Origin: Roseospira visakhapatnamensis
GTDB lineage: Bacteria > Pseudomonadota > Alphaproteobacteria > Rhodospirillales > Rhodospirillaceae
Direction: 5' to 3'
Assembly (NCBI RefSeq): GCF_014197915.1
Contig: NZ_JACIGK010000009.1
Location: forward strand, 62,001 to 126,000
DNA length: 64,000 bases
The translations under genes and the position numbers were made by a program. This document shows, piece after piece, positions 34,430 to 46,130 of this stretch (positions are counted from its first letter, which is position 1; every line of letters starts with the position of its first letter). The notes beneath the pieces are model-generated. The model was not told the origin of the DNA, ran no database searches, and worked only from the letters and a program-made list of their open reading frames with translations.

Positions 34430-34925
34430 CGCCCTTTCCGCCATCCGGACCCCGCCCGCGCCGAGGGACACGGCCGTGCCGCCGGTCAACGGCTGCTTCC
34501 TGGACCGCCTGATGCTGATCGCCGCCGATCACGGCCAGCCGCCGGTGGATGCCCTCGGCCGCGCCGTGCTGGCCGACGCCCACGGCGTGCGGGGCGATGG
34601 GTTCGCGGTGACCACGGTGTTGGCGGTGGCCGCCGACCTGGGGCTGGCGGCGGATCACCGGCGCCTGGACTGGTCCCGCCTGCCCACGCTGTCCCGGCAT
34701 CTGCCGGCGCTGCTGATCTTCCGGGATGGCGCCACCGCCATCCTGGACGGCCTGGAGCCGGGGACGACCGAGGATGCCGACGCCGGGCCGGCTCAGGTGC
34801 TGCTGCGCGACGAGGGCCAGGGCGACGCGCCGCTGGCCCTGGGGCGGGACGATCTGGCGTTGTTCTGGGCGGGAGACGTGATCGTTCCCGCGGCGCTCAA
34901 CCCTCGGCTGGTGGACGACCGGTGA
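34422..34925 (+). CDS. orphan peptidase-C39-like domain protein
   Basis: A 167-residue protein that looks like the C39-like N-terminal domain of type I secretion (HlyB/bacteriocin) ABC transporters, but alone. The alignment rests on GCFLDRLMLIAADHGQ, then GDGFAVTTVLAVAADLGLAA, then WSRLPTLSRHLPALLIFRDG and ATAILDGL. A Cys (residue 25) falls where the peptidase Cys would be. The catalytic His of the usual GHFVVL is replaced by Ala (DGATAI), so proteolysis is unlikely. GTG 34422 overlaps the nitroreductase stop by eight bases. An ATG at 34404 is an alternative. No transporter domains follow. I have moderate confidence in the fold and none about function. Confidence 0.55.
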   Translation: MTDALSAIRTPPAPRDTAVPPVNGCFLDRLMLIAADHGQPPVDALGRAVLADAHGVRGDGFAVTTVLAVAADLGLAADHRRLDWSRLPTLSRHLPALLIFRDGATAILDGLEPGTTEDADAGPAQVLLRDEGQGDAPLALGRDDLALFWAGDVIVPAALNPRLVDDR

Positions 34926-35051
34926 TGGCATGCCCGTCGAGGCCGGCCCCGCCCCCGCCGGTCCCCTGGACCGGTTGAGCGGTCCGGCCGGCGTCCTGGC
35001 CCAGGGGTATCCCCGAACGTCCCCGAACATCCATCACGACCCCGAAAAGAC

Positions 35052-35073
35052 GGGGGCGCCCGCAGGCGCCCCC
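35052..35073 (-). terminator. terminator of the nifHDK-fixX operon
   Basis: GGGGGCGCC (35052-35060) and GGCGCCCCC (35065-35073) form a perfect 9-bp stem with loop CGCA. On the minus strand it is followed by GTCTTTTCGG. It lies about 30 bases beyond the fixX stop codon. Confidence 0.75.
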
Positions 35074-35104
35074 AAATCGCGATCCGTCCGGTCGGACGGC
35101 CGGC

Positions 35105-35401
35105 TCAGCCGAACTTGAACTGAATGCCGTAGCCGCCGCGCGGGTAGTTCCAGTCCAGGTCTCCGCTGCCGGCGGTCAGCACCCGGCAGGTCCCACACTC
35201 CATGCAGCCATCGGGGATCACCTCGACGGTGCCGTCATCGGCCTTCTGGTAGCACCCGGCCGGGCACACGTTGACCAGGGTCAGGAGCGTTTCCGACGGA
35301 ACGGTGTGGGGCGCGATGCAGACGTGAGGATTGCCCTCGTCCACCTTGTAGCGGTTCTGGAAGAGCTTGTCCTCGACCTTCACCGAAATGTTCTCGGGCA
35401 T
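35105..35401 (-). CDS. fixX: ferredoxin-like protein FixX
   Basis: A 98-residue FixX, the ferredoxin-like partner of the FixABC electron-bifurcating complex that supplies low-potential electrons to nitrogenase. The [4Fe-4S] ligands are in [10 protein letters not shown] and [13 protein letters not shown]. The start region [19 protein letters not shown] and HVCIAP also match FixX. ATG 35401 follows GAGAGGGATC. It lies about 90 bases after nifK on the same strand and is followed by a terminator, so it is probably the last gene of the nif operon. fixA, fixB and fixC are not here. Confidence 0.9.
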   Translation of the reverse strand: MPENISVKVEDKLFQNRYKVDEGNPHVCIAPHTVPSETLLTLVNVCPAGCYQKADDGTVEVIPDGCMECGTCRVLTAGSGDLDWNYPRGGYGIQFKFG

Positions 35402-35492
35402 GATCCCTCTCCTGTGCGTTTTCGTGCGACCGACCTTACCGGAAAACACCGGGCCGACGCGACCGAACCGGACGTCCGGTCGCCCCACGACC

Positions 35493-37028
35493 CTAGCGGG
35501 TCAGATCGTAGCTGATCCCCGTTTCTTCGGTCTCCCGGTCCACCTTGTCAAGCACCGCGTCCAGCACGGTGACCAAAACCCGCAAGCCGCCTTGATATCC
35601 AAGGGTTGGGAAGCGGTGGTGATGGTGCCGGTCAAAGATGGGAAAGGTCAGCCGAATCAGGGGGACTCCCAGGTCCTGCTGAAGGAACTTGCCGTGCGAG
35701 CTGCCGATCACGAACTCGGCCGGCTCGGTGGCCAGCAGCGAGCGCAGGTGCCACAGGTCCTTGCGCGCCCACACCTGGGTGTCCTTGCCGAACGGCGACG
35801 TGGCCAGCAGGGCCTTCATCTTCTCTTCCCAGGCCGGACCGCCGTTGGTGGACAGGCAGTGCACCGGCTCCACCCCCAGCTCCAGCAGGAAGGCGGTCAT
35901 GCCGTGGACGAAGTCCGGATCGCCGAACACCGCCATGGTGCGGCCGTGCAACCAGGCCTGGCTGTCGGCCATGGCGTCCACCAGGCGCCCGCGCTCCAGT
36001 TCCAGGGCCTCGGGGATGGCCTGGCCGGTCATCGCCGAGACCGCCATCAGGAACCGGTCGGTGCCGCCGACGCCCATGGGATAGTGCAGCGCCTCGGTCT
36101 GCTGGCCGGTGTCGGCGATCATCTCCAGGGTCTTCTCGCTGCACCACTGTTGCAGGGAGACGGTGCCCTTGGCATCGCGCGCGGCCTTCAGGTCCTCCAC
36201 CGTGGTGCCGCCGGCGTACATCTGGAAGTCGCCGTTGGTCGGCGTGTCGAACACGTCGGAGACGTCGCAGATCAGCCGGTGCTCCACCCCCATCAGGTCC
36301 AGCATGCGGGTGATCTCGCGGTTGTTGGCCACCGCGAAGCCGTCGAAGCCGGGGATGATGTTGACCGAGCCGTCCGGGGTGGGGTCCCCCTCCATCGACT
36401 CCCAGACGTTGGCGACGATGGCCTTGACCATGACGTCGAAGCCGTTCACGTGGCTGCCGACGAAGGCCGGGGTGTGGGCGAAGGGCACCGGGAAGTCCTG
36501 GGGGACGGAGCCCTTGTCCTTGGCCTGGATGACGAAGGAGTTGAGGTCGTCGCCGATCACCTCGGCCATGCAGGTGGTGGAGATGGCGATCATCTTCGGA
36601 TCATAGAGGGCATGGGCGTTGGCCAGCCCGTCCACCAGGTTGGTGAGGCCCCCGAACACGGCGGCGTCCTCGGTCATGGAGGTGGACACCGCCGAGGCCG
36701 GTTCCTTGAAGTGGCGCGCCAGATGCGACCGGTAGTAGGCCACGCAGCCCTGCGAGCCATGCACCATGGACAGGCAGCCGTCGAAGCCGGCGGCGGCGAA
36801 CACGGCGCCCAGGGGCTGGCAGGCCTTGGCCGGATTGACGACCAGCGCCTTGCGGTCGAGGTTCTTCTCCCGGTACGCCCAACCCTTGGTCCAGTCGGCG
36901 ACCTCCTGGACCTTGTCGGGGGGATGCGGGCACTCGAAGGTCTCCCGCTTGGCCTCGAACATGGCCTCGTATTCCGGCTCCTTGAACAGACTGGCGTGGT
37001 CGAGCACGCGCTCGGCGGACTGTGGCAT
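35493..37028 (-). CDS. nifK: nitrogenase MoFe protein beta chain
   Basis: A 511-residue beta subunit of molybdenum nitrogenase. P-cluster cysteines are visible in [25 protein letters not shown] and [33 protein letters not shown] near the C-terminus is the conserved NifK signature. The start [15 protein letters not shown] at 37028 agrees with relatives, and the open frame upstream is unrelated low-complexity sequence. It follows nifD by about 140 bases. It holds the P-cluster at the interface with NifD and accepts electrons from NifH. Confidence 0.97.
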   Translation of the reverse strand: MPQSAERVLDHASLFKEPEYEAMFEAKRETFECPHPPDKVQEVADWTKGWAYREKNLDRKALVVNPAKACQPLGAVFAAAGFDGCLSMVHGSQGCVAYYRSHLARHFKEPASAVSTSMTEDAAVFGGLTNLVDGLANAHALYDPKMIAISTTCMAEVIGDDLNSFVIQAKDKGSVPQDFPVPFAHTPAFVGSHVNGFDVMVKAIVANVWESMEGDPTPDGSVNIIPGFDGFAVANNREITRMLDLMGVEHRLICDVSDVFDTPTNGDFQMYAGGTTVEDLKAARDAKGTVSLQQWCSEKTLEMIADTGQQTEALHYPMGVGGTDRFLMAVSAMTGQAIPEALELERGRLVDAMADSQAWLHGRTMAVFGDPDFVHGMTAFLLELGVEPVHCLSTNGGPAWEEKMKALLATSPFGKDTQVWARKDLWHLRSLLATEPAEFVIGSSHGKFLQQDLGVPLIRLTFPIFDRHHHHRFPTLGYQGGLRVLVTVLDAVLDKVDRETEETGISYDLTR

Positions 37029-37170
37029 GGGTCGATCTCCCCTCGTTTTCCCGGCCGGCGCGGGCGCCATCCCGGACCGGTCGGCCGGCGCGACCGCGCC
37101 GGCGCCGCGCGCGGCGGCGGAGCCCCGATGTCCCGGCCGGACCGGGACGAGGGGCGATGATGTCACGGAC

Positions 37171-38640
37171 TCAGGAGGCGGCGGCCTCGGCCCAGGGTGT
37201 CTTCATCAGGCTCCACACCGGGCTGTTGATGGCCATGTCCATGTCGCGGGCGAACACCGCGAAGCCGTCGTAGCCGTGATAGGGGCCGGAGTAGTCCCAG
37301 GAGTGCATCTGCCGGAACGGCACGCCCATCTTCTGCACGGCGTACTTCTCCTTGATGCCGGAGCCGACCAGATCGGGGCGCATCTTCTGGATGAAGGCGT
37401 CCAGTTCGTAGCCGGTCACGTCGTCGTAGATCACCGTGCCGTCCTTCACGTACTTGCCGGTCCGCTTGTAGTCGTCGCCGTGCCCGAACTCGTAGCCGGT
37501 GCCGACCACGTCCATGCCCAGGTCCTCATAGGCCGGGATGACGTGACGCGGGCGCAGGCCGCCCACGTAGAGCATCACCGTCTTGCCCTCCAGGCGGGGC
37601 TTGTACTTGGCCAGCACGGCGTCCATCGCCGCCTGGTACTTGGCGATGACCGCCTCGGCCTTTTGCTGAATGGACTCGTCGAACCGGGCGGCGATCTCGC
37701 GCAGCGACGCGGCGATCTTGGTCGGACCGAAGAAGTTGAACTCCATCCAGGGCACGCCGTGGGTCTCTTCCATGTAGCGGCAGATGTAGTTCATGGACCG
37801 GTAGCAGTGGACGAGGTTCAGCTTGGACATGGGGGCCTGCTCGATCTCGGCGAGCGTGCAGTCGCCCGACCACATGGCCACCACCCGCAGGCCCATTTCC
37901 TCCAGCAGGCGCCGCGATGCCCAGGCGTCGCCGCCGATGTTGTAGTCGCCGATCACCGCCACGTCGTACTCGGTGGCGCCCTCGGTGCGGGCGTTGTCCT
38001 TCAGCACCCAGTCGCGGATGGTGTCGTTGGCGATGTGATGGCCCAGCGACTGGGACACGCCCCGGAAGCCCTCGCAACGCACCGGCACGATGGTCTTGCC
38101 GATGGCCTCGGCCTTCTTGCGGGCCACCGCCTCGATATCGTCGCCGATCAGGCCGATGGGGCATTCGGACTGAATGGTCATGCCCTTGCTGAGCGGGAAC
38201 AGGCCCTCGGCCTCGTCGATCAGGATGCCCAGCTTCTTGTCACCGCCGAAGACGATGTCCTTTTCCTGGAAGTCGGAGGTGATCTGCATGGTCACGAAGC
38301 GGTCGACGCCGGTGGTGCCGGTGTAGTAGTTGCGGCGCTGAGCCCAGGAATAGTGCCCGCAGCCCACCGGGCCGTGCGAGATGTGCACCATGTCCTTGAC
38401 CGGCCCCCACACCACGCCCTTGGAACCGGCGTAGGCACAGCCCCGGATGGTCATGACGCCGGGGATGGACTTGACGTTCGACTTGGCGCCGCAGCTTGGG
38501 GCGTCCTCGCCCTCGGCGGTGCGGGCGACGGTCAGGTGCTTGGCGCGGCGCTTGGCCGCCTTGGCGGGATAGGCGGCCAGGACCTCGGCGATCATGGCTT
38601 CGCCGGAGGTGGGGCCATCGGCATTGTCCAGGGGAGTCAT
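37171..38640 (-). CDS. nifD: nitrogenase MoFe protein alpha chain
   Basis: A 489-residue alpha subunit that binds the iron-molybdenum cofactor where N2 is reduced. Cofactor ligands are Cys in [11 protein letters not shown] and His in [18 protein letters not shown]-cluster ligands are in [20 protein letters not shown] and [12 protein letters not shown]. These features mark the Mo form, not the V or Fe-only forms. The ribosome site CGGAGGACCCC precedes ATG 38640. It is second in nifH-nifD-nifK. Confidence 0.97.
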   Translation of the reverse strand: MTPLDNADGPTSGEAMIAEVLAAYPAKAAKRRAKHLTVARTAEGEDAPSCGAKSNVKSIPGVMTIRGCAYAGSKGVVWGPVKDMVHISHGPVGCGHYSWAQRRNYYTGTTGVDRFVTMQITSDFQEKDIVFGGDKKLGILIDEAEGLFPLSKGMTIQSECPIGLIGDDIEAVARKKAEAIGKTIVPVRCEGFRGVSQSLGHHIANDTIRDWVLKDNARTEGATEYDVAVIGDYNIGGDAWASRRLLEEMGLRVVAMWSGDCTLAEIEQAPMSKLNLVHCYRSMNYICRYMEETHGVPWMEFNFFGPTKIAASLREIAARFDESIQQKAEAVIAKYQAAMDAVLAKYKPRLEGKTVMLYVGGLRPRHVIPAYEDLGMDVVGTGYEFGHGDDYKRTGKYVKDGTVIYDDVTGYELDAFIQKMRPDLVGSGIKEKYAVQKMGVPFRQMHSWDYSGPYHGYDGFAVFARDMDMAINSPVWSLMKTPWAEAAAS

Positions 38641-38758
38641 GGGGTCCTCCGTGGAGACGACAGAGTGAGACGGACGGCTCTCGTGGCGGCGGACACGGCG
38701 CGCGGGGATGGGGTTGGCCCAGCCGACGCGCGCCCCATCCGGAGACGACGCGGCGGCG

Positions 38759-40840
<2,082 letters not shown>

Positions 40841-40844
<4 letters not shown>

Positions 40845-41821
40845 AAACCGATGCCCCCCACCCGTTCCACGCCCGCGCGGTCCTGGAGGACCGGGCGCTG
40901 GGCGCCTACCTGGGCCTGGCGGTCGGCGACGCCCTGGGCGCCACGGTGGAGTTCATGACCAGGGGCGAGATCGCCCACCAGCACGGCGTGCACGACCGCC
41001 TGATCGGCGGGGGATGGCTGCGCCTGAAGCCGGGCCAGGTGACCGACGACACCGAGATGGCGCTGGCGCTGGGCCGGGCGCTCATCGACGCCGGCGGGTT
41101 CGACGCCGTGACGGTGGCCGAGGCGTTCGCCGCCTGGCTGAAAGGCGGCCCGGTGGACGTGGGCAACACGGTCCGCCGGGGTATCCGCCGCTATCTCGCC
41201 AAGGGCACCACCGAGGCCCCCTACAATCCCGGCGACGGCGGCAATGGCGCCGCCATGCGGCTGGTGCCGCTGGCCCTCGCCACCCTGGGGACGCCGGACG
41301 ACCGCATCGCGGCCTGGACCCTGGGTCAGGCGCGCATCACGCACCACATGGACCGCTCGGACGCCGCCTGCGTGGCGCTGGTGCGCATGGTGCACGCGGC
41401 CCTGCGCGGTGACCGCCAGGGCGGCGTGCGGGCCGAGGCGGACCGCCTGATCGCCGCCCACCCGACGTTCCGGTACAGCCCCTATCGGGGGCACAGCTCG
41501 GCCTACATCGTCGATACCATGCAGACGGTCCTGCACCACTACTTCAGCACCGAGGGCTTCCGCGCCTGCGTGGTGGCCACCGTCAACCAGGGGGGCGACG
41601 CCGACACCACGGGGGCCATCGCCGGCATGCTGGCCGGCGCCACCCATGGCGTGCACGCGATTCCGTCGGCATGGCTGGGCCGGCTGGACCGCACGGTCCG
41701 CCGGGAGATCCGCGCCCAGGTGCGCGCCCTGCTGGATCTGGCGGAGGTCGGGGCCGCGATCGGGTCCGAGGGCGGGGTGGACCGGGAGAGGGAAAACGGG
41801 TGCGCGCGGAAACACCCGTGA
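40841..41821 (+). CDS. draG: ADP-ribosyl-[dinitrogenase reductase] glycohydrolase
   Basis: A 326-residue binuclear-manganese hydrolase that removes ADP-ribose from NifH and restores nitrogenase activity. Metal ligands appear in LAVGDALGATVEF, VTDDTEMALALGRAL (DDTE), and NQGGDADTTGAIAGMLAG (D-x-D-T-T-G). HHMDRSDAACVALVR is also characteristic. Its last 25 residues are Arg/Gly-rich. Its ATG lies inside the draT stop, coupling the opposing enzymes. draB, third in the R. rubrum operon, is not seen next to it. Confidence 0.95.
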
Positions 41822-41916
41822 GGACCCAAAAAAGACCCCAGGGGGGCCCTTGTGGGGCCGCCGCTGGGGCGAGAAGAAGAAAGTCATGAAAGTCGGTGGA
41901 GGGGGGTGGGCGCGGG

Positions 41917-42144
41917 CTACTCCCGCATTTCCTCCTTGATGAAGCCGGCGGCGGCACCGGCGGCACCGCCCACGGCGGCCGCGGCCCCGACCGGACCGCC
42001 CAGGATGGCGGCGCCGGCCGCACCCGCGCCGGCGCCGATGGCGCCACCGCTCAGGGTGCTCTGCTGCTGCTTGGTCATGTTGGAGCAGGCGCCCAGGGCC
42101 AACGGCGCGGCGATGGCCAGGGCAATGGTCGTGCGAGCGGTCAT
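41917..42144 (-). CDS. glycine-zipper lipoprotein
   Basis: A 75-residue lipoprotein. The signal MTARTTIALAIAAPLALGAC has the lipobox ALGAC with Cys20. A glycine-zipper region follows (GGAIGAGAGAAGAAILGGPV, then GAAAAVGGAAGAAAGFI) and a charged KEEMRE end. This is the layout of YmgG/SlyB-like glycine-zipper proteins, which sit in the envelope and are often stress-related. The start follows AAAAGGAGATGGGTCC. It lies between draG and ecfG. A link to the EcfG response is possible, but no GGAAC motif was found ahead of it. Confidence 0.78.
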   Translation of the reverse strand: MTARTTIALAIAAPLALGACSNMTKQQQSTLSGGAIGAGAGAAGAAILGGPVGAAAAVGGAAGAAAGFIKEEMRE

Positions 42145-42237
42145 GGACCCATCTCCTTTTCGTCAGGGCCGATGAGGGAGGAGCGGCCACGCGGGCCACG
42201 CCGAGACCCTCACGGTGAAGGCTGAACAACCTCTACT

Positions 42238-42277
42238 GGCTGTCCTTGACCCTGATTCGGCAGAGCCAAGGACAGCC
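42238..42277. repeat. 11-bp-arm inverted repeat between lipoprotein and ecfG genes
   Basis: GGCTGTCCTTG (42238-42248) and CAAGGACAGCC (42267-42277) are perfect arms around 18 bases. It sits about 90 bases beyond the ecfG stop and may be its transcription terminator, although no T-run follows. Confidence 0.5.
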
Positions 42278-42365
42278 CTCGCTTGCCAATGTCGGGCTCG
42301 TAACACCGACAGGCATGATACAGTCCGCAACAAACGAGAGAGAAAGAGGAAAAGCCCCTTTTTGC

Positions 42366-42977
42366 TTAAGCCGCGCTTGCCGTTCTGGCGTCGGCGGCGA
42401 TGGCGCTCGGAACGGTCTCGGCCACCAGGCCCAGTTGACGGTCGATGTCCGCCATCAGACCATCGTTGTCTCCGATCGGACGACGGGGGCCCGACAGCGC
42501 ATCCGACTCCAGCAGCGTCCGCAGTTCGCGGCGCGCCCGGGACACACGGCTCTTGACCGTGCCGGTGGCGCAGCCGGCGATCGCGGCGGCCTGCTCGTAA
42601 TCGAATCCGGCGGCCCCCACGAGGACAAGAACCTCGCGCTGCTCGTCCGTCAGACAGGCAAACGCCCGCCTGAAATCGTCCAGTTCCAGCGCGGCCTGCT
42701 GGCTGCTGGGCTCGCTGGCCCGCAACATGCCGTCTTCGTCGGCCTGCTCGTGGCGCCGCCAGCTGCGCCGAAACTCCGAGTAGAACGTGTTGCGCACGAT
42801 GGTGAACACCCAGGCGCGGAAGTTGGTGCCGGGCTGAAAGCTGTCGCTGTTGCTCAGGGCCCGTGTCGCGGCCTCCTGCGCCAGATCGTCCGCCAGAGCG
42901 CGGTCGCTGGTCAGGGAGTAGGCAAAGGCCCGCATGTGGGGCAAGGCGTCGATGAGGTCCTGGTTAAAGGATGACAT
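42366..42977 (-). CDS. ecfG: general stress response sigma factor EcfG
   Basis: A 203-residue ECF15-type sigma factor that directs the alphaproteobacterial general stress response. Region 2 is seen as HMRAFAYSLTSDRALADDLA and QEAATRALSNSDSFQPGTNF with RAWVFTIVRNTFYSEFRR (NTFYSEFRRRxRE-like, an EcfG hallmark). Region 4 has LTDEQREVLVLVGAAGFDYE and AAAIAGCATGTVKSRVSRAR. The start follows AAAGGAGCCGG. nepR is immediately upstream on the same strand, the standard order. phyR is not in the window. Under stress PhyR-P would sequester NepR and free this factor for GGAAC-N16-CGTT promoters. Confidence 0.92.
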   Translation of the reverse strand: MSSFNQDLIDALPHMRAFAYSLTSDRALADDLAQEAATRALSNSDSFQPGTNFRAWVFTIVRNTFYSEFRRSWRRHEQADEDGMLRASEPSSQQAALELDDFRRAFACLTDEQREVLVLVGAAGFDYEQAAAIAGCATGTVKSRVSRARRELRTLLESDALSGPRRPIGDNDGLMADIDRQLGLVAETVPSAIAADARTASAA

Positions 42978-43003
42978 CGGCCGGCTCCTTTCATTCCCGA
43001 TGA

Positions 43004-43219
43004 TCAAGGCCCAGGCGTTCGATCCGTCGGTGGTCTGTCCGTCAGCGCGTCTTCCGGATCCTCCTTGCCCCTGTCTTCGGGACGGTCCTCCCCACGTCGC
43101 AATGTGTTCACCAACGACTGGAAGGACTCGGGCAAGGGTTCGCTGACCACCTCATCGTACATGTGCCGAACGCGAGAGGTTGCCCAGGCTTCATCATCAT
43201 CCCGCGACCAGATGACCAC
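43004..43219 (-). CDS. nepR: anti-sigma factor NepR
   Basis: A 71-residue protein with the NepR core VRHMYDEVVSEPLPESFQSLVNTL (split: VRHMYDEVVSEPLPE and SFQSLVNTL), which corresponds to the two helices that bind EcfG regions 2 and 4. The tail is charged and disordered (RRGEDRPEDRGKEDPED). GTG 43219 gives a normal NepR length. ATG 43162 would leave too little of the first helix. The stop is 26 bases before ecfG, so they are co-transcribed. The usual LRAxY pattern is partly changed (VRHMY). Confidence 0.75.
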   Translation of the reverse strand: MVIWSRDDDEAWATSRVRHMYDEVVSEPLPESFQSLVNTLRRGEDRPEDRGKEDPEDALTDRPPTDRTPGP

Positions 43220-44029
43220 GGTCCGACCGGATGATGCCCCATGCGCGTCCTCACCGGGCCATGCATGGGACCTGAACGGGCCTCTCCGTCTTCCCCCGGC
43301 GGCGTCTCCATTGCCTCCACCCGTTGCACGGGGAAAACCAAGCCTTATGAAGGTCTGCCACATGTGCGCGCTCCACCAACCGACGATCCAGGTTCTGAGT
43401 GGGGCGACACGAGGCCGACGAGCGGCCCGGGCAGGTCTCGAATGCGCTGTCACCCCGGCGGATCCCGTGACACGAGATCACGGGCGACCCGGCTCTTGGC
43501 GGCCAGGCCCCGGAGTGGAAACGCTGGAGCCAGGGATTTGTTCCCTCGTTCCCGCGCTTCTGAAACAGCATATAGGATGGCAACGATCGAAGAAAAGGGG
43601 GAAACTGAAGAGACATGGCCACAAAAATTCATCGATCAGACATCATAAGAGTGCCAAGAACGTGACAAAATCTCGCCACATTCTCTATAGGGACCCGTTT
43701 CTGGTCGATCTTTCCATCACGGCCCTTCCCTGTGACCACAGTTATACATCAGGGGCCGCCGTTTTTCTATAACCCCCATCGAGAAATCCGAAGCTTTGTT
43801 CGATAAATTTCTTCCATTCCATGGTTCGAATTCCGATCGACATCCCCCCACACGGATCAGCGCGTCGCGCGACGCCCCCTCGGACACGGCCCGGTTCGGG
43901 ACGTCGCCCGGGCTTTACGCCCTTATGCCGGATGACTATTGTCCATCGCCTGTCGCTCTCGATCCGGTTGACGCTCGATCGGGTCCCGGTGCGACGGCGC
44001 CGTTTCCAGGTCGGACAGGGAGGAGTTTC
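43220..44029. other. long AT-richer intergenic region between nepR and prfB
   Basis: About 810 bases without a supported gene between divergent nepR and prfB. Bases 43550-43830 are clearly AT-richer than the genome. The only recognised element is the EcfG-type promoter sequence at 43520-43544. Confidence 0.5.
43520..43544 (-). promoter_or_regulatory. sigma-EcfG-type promoter upstream of nepR-ecfG
   Basis: On the minus strand GGAAC (complement of 43540-43544), 16 bases, CGTT (complement of 43520-43523). This is a full consensus match and would make the operon autoregulated. It lies about 300 bases before nepR, implying a long leader or an undetected small gene. Confidence 0.5.
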
Positions 44030-45146
44030 ATGCGCGCCGAGGCCCAGGCCCTGGTGGACGAGATCAAGCAGGCCATGGCCCTGCTGAGGAGGCATCTTTG
44101 ACTGGGACAACGCCCTGCGCCGCCTGGACGAGGTCAACGCGCTCGCCGAGGATCCCAATCTCTGGACGGACGCCGCCGCCGCCCAGGCGCTGATGCGCGA
44201 ACGCACCCGGCTTGACGCGGCGATCACCGCCTTCCGCGCCCTGGAGACCGGCGTCGAGGACGCCGCCACGCTGATCGAGCTGGGCGAGGCGGAGGACGAC
44301 GAGGACAGCATCGCCGAGGGCATGGAGCAGTTGCGCGCCCTGAAGGCCGAGGCCGACCGGCGCCAGCTGGAAAGCCTGCTGTCCGGCGAGGCCGACGGCA
44401 ACGACTGCTTCCTGGAGGTGAACGCCGGAGCCGGCGGCACCGAGGCCCAGGACTGGGCGCGCATGCTGGCGCGCATGTATGCCCGCTGGGCCGAGGCCCA
44501 GGGCTACAAGGTCGAGACCCTGGAGGAAAGCGAGGGCGAGGAGGCCGGCCTCAAGTCCTGCACCCTGCGCATCGCCGGCGCCAACGCCTATGGCTGGCTG
44601 AAGACGGAAAGCGGCGTGCACCGCCTAGTGCGCATCTCGCCCTTCGACAGCGCCGCGCGGCGCCACACCAGCTTTTCGTCGGTGTGGGTCTATCCAGTGA
44701 TCGACGACAGCATCGAGATCGACATCCAGGACAAGGACTGCCGCATCGACACCTATCGCGCCTCGGGGGCCGGCGGCCAGCACGTCAACCGGACCGACAG
44801 CGCGGTACGCATCACGCACCTGCCCTCGGGCATCGTGGTGCAATGCCAGTCGGAGCGCTCGCAACACCAGAACCGGGCGCATTGCTGGACCATGCTGCGC
44901 GCGCGCCTGTACGAAATGGAGTTGCAGAAGCGCGAGGAGGCCGCCCAGGCCCTGGAGGACACCAAGACCGATATCGGCTGGGGCCACCAGATCCGCTCCT
45001 ACGTGCTGCAACCCTATCAGATGATCAAGGACCTGCGCACCGGCGTGGAGACCTCGGACACCCAGGGGGTCCTCGACGGGGACCTCGACCGCTTCATGTC
45101 CGCCGCCCTGGCCGCGCGGGTGCGGGTGACCGGAGACGACGGGTAG
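44030..45146 (+). CDS. prfB: peptide chain release factor 2 (programmed +1 frameshift)
   Basis: Release factor 2, 371 residues after frameshifting, recognises UGA and UAA stop codons. The first frame runs 44030-44098 ([23 protein letters not shown]) and meets TGA at 44099-44101. The classic shift site AGGAGG-CAT-CTT-TGAC is present: an internal Shine-Dalgarno, the slippery CTT and the TGA-C. Reading continues in +1 from GAC 44100 as [15 protein letters not shown] to 45146. The catalytic GGQ is in [17 protein letters not shown] and the stop-recognition loop follows typical RF2. A good ribosome site (GGGAGGAGTTTC) precedes the start. Low RF2 would raise frameshifting, giving autoregulation. Confidence 0.95.
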
Positions 45147-45172
45147 CACGGCCTGACCGGCGGAGAGAAACC

Positions 45173-46009
45173 ATGAAAACCTTGGGGTGGACCCTGGCCA
45201 CCATCGGCGGCGTGGCCATGCTTTATGTGGCCTATGGCGCGTCGATGTTCCTGTTCCAGGAATGGTTCATGTTCCACCCGGGCCCCCGGCCGCCACCGCC
45301 GGCCGAGACCGAGGCGCCCGAACTGCGGCCGGTGACGGCCACAAGCGCCGACGGCCTGACCCTGACGTCGTGGTACGCGCCGCCCCCCGGCGACGGAACC
45401 GGCCCGGTGGTGGTCTACTTCCAGGGCAACGGCGGCAACTGGGCGCAGCGCTTGGACAAGGCGCGCTTCTTCCTGGACAACGGCCTGGGGATGATGATGG
45501 TCGGCCAGCCCGGCTACAACGGCAACCCCGGCCACCCGGGCGAGGCCGCCTTCCTGGACGCCGGGCGCGCCGCCCTGGGGATCCTGGAAGCCGAGGGCAT
45601 CGGCCCCGCGCGGCGGGTGTTCTATGGCGAGTCCATCGGCTCCGGCAGCGCCCTCCCCCTGGCCGCCGACCATGGCGCCGCCGCCGTGGTGCTGGAGGGG
45701 GCCTTCACCTCCATCGCCGACATGGTCTGGCGCCAGTACTATCTGTTCATGATCGACGGCCTGCTGCGGCATCCCTTCGACAACATGGACGACGTGCGGC
45801 GGCTGGACGCGCCGCTGCTGGCCCTGCGCGGGGGGCGCGACCGGGTCGTGCCGCCATCCATGGGCAAGACCCTGGTGGAGGCGGCGCGGGCGGCCGGCAA
45901 CCCCCAGGCCAAGGACATCCTGTTCCCCGAGGGCGGCCACGTGAACCTGTTCGACGTGGGCGCCGGCCCGCGCGTGCTGGCGTTCCTGTCCGACACGGGT
46001 GTCCGGTAG
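45173..46009 (+). CDS. membrane-anchored alpha/beta hydrolase
   Basis: A 278-residue serine hydrolase of the BEM46/ABHD13-like group. An N-terminal anchor (TLATIGGVAMLYVAYGASMF) precedes the hydrolase domain. Visible are VVVYFQGNGGNWAQRL (oxyanion loop with Asn-Gly-Asn-Gly as in this group), VGQPGYNGNPGHPGE (usually GYRGYGxSxG), the nucleophile elbow YGESIGSGSAL, GGRDRVVP with the acid, and GGHVNLF with the His. The substrate is unknown. It starts 27 bases after prfB, with GGAGAGAAACC before ATG, so it may be on the prfB transcript. Confidence 0.82.
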   Translation: MKTLGWTLATIGGVAMLYVAYGASMFLFQEWFMFHPGPRPPPPAETEAPELRPVTATSADGLTLTSWYAPPPGDGTGPVVVYFQGNGGNWAQRLDKARFFLDNGLGMMMVGQPGYNGNPGHPGEAAFLDAGRAALGILEAEGIGPARRVFYGESIGSGSALPLAADHGAAAVVLEGAFTSIADMVWRQYYLFMIDGLLRHPFDNMDDVRRLDAPLLALRGGRDRVVPPSMGKTLVEAARAAGNPQAKDILFPEGGHVNLFDVGAGPRVLAFLSDTGVR

Positions 46010-46130
46010 CGGGAGGAGGTGGGGGATCCCCGGATCGGCGGCGCCGTCCCACACACGCCCTGTATGGAGGGCCAGCGATGCGGTATCCTGCGGGCGGACT
46101 TACCCAATAGCGTGCAACGGGCGGGCCGCC

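Noticed and set aside
43577-43648. 23-codon open frame in the AT-rich region upstream of prfB
   Set aside because: Only a weak ribosome site and no family resemblance. Such frames are expected in AT-richer sequence.
43815-43840. GGTTCGAATTCC resembling a tRNA T-loop
   Set aside because: No acceptor or anticodon stem can be built around it.
43742-44476. long minus-strand open frame opposite prfB
   Set aside because: A shadow frame of high-GC coding sequence. The protein is Ser/Arg-rich without domains, whereas the plus strand is clearly RF2.
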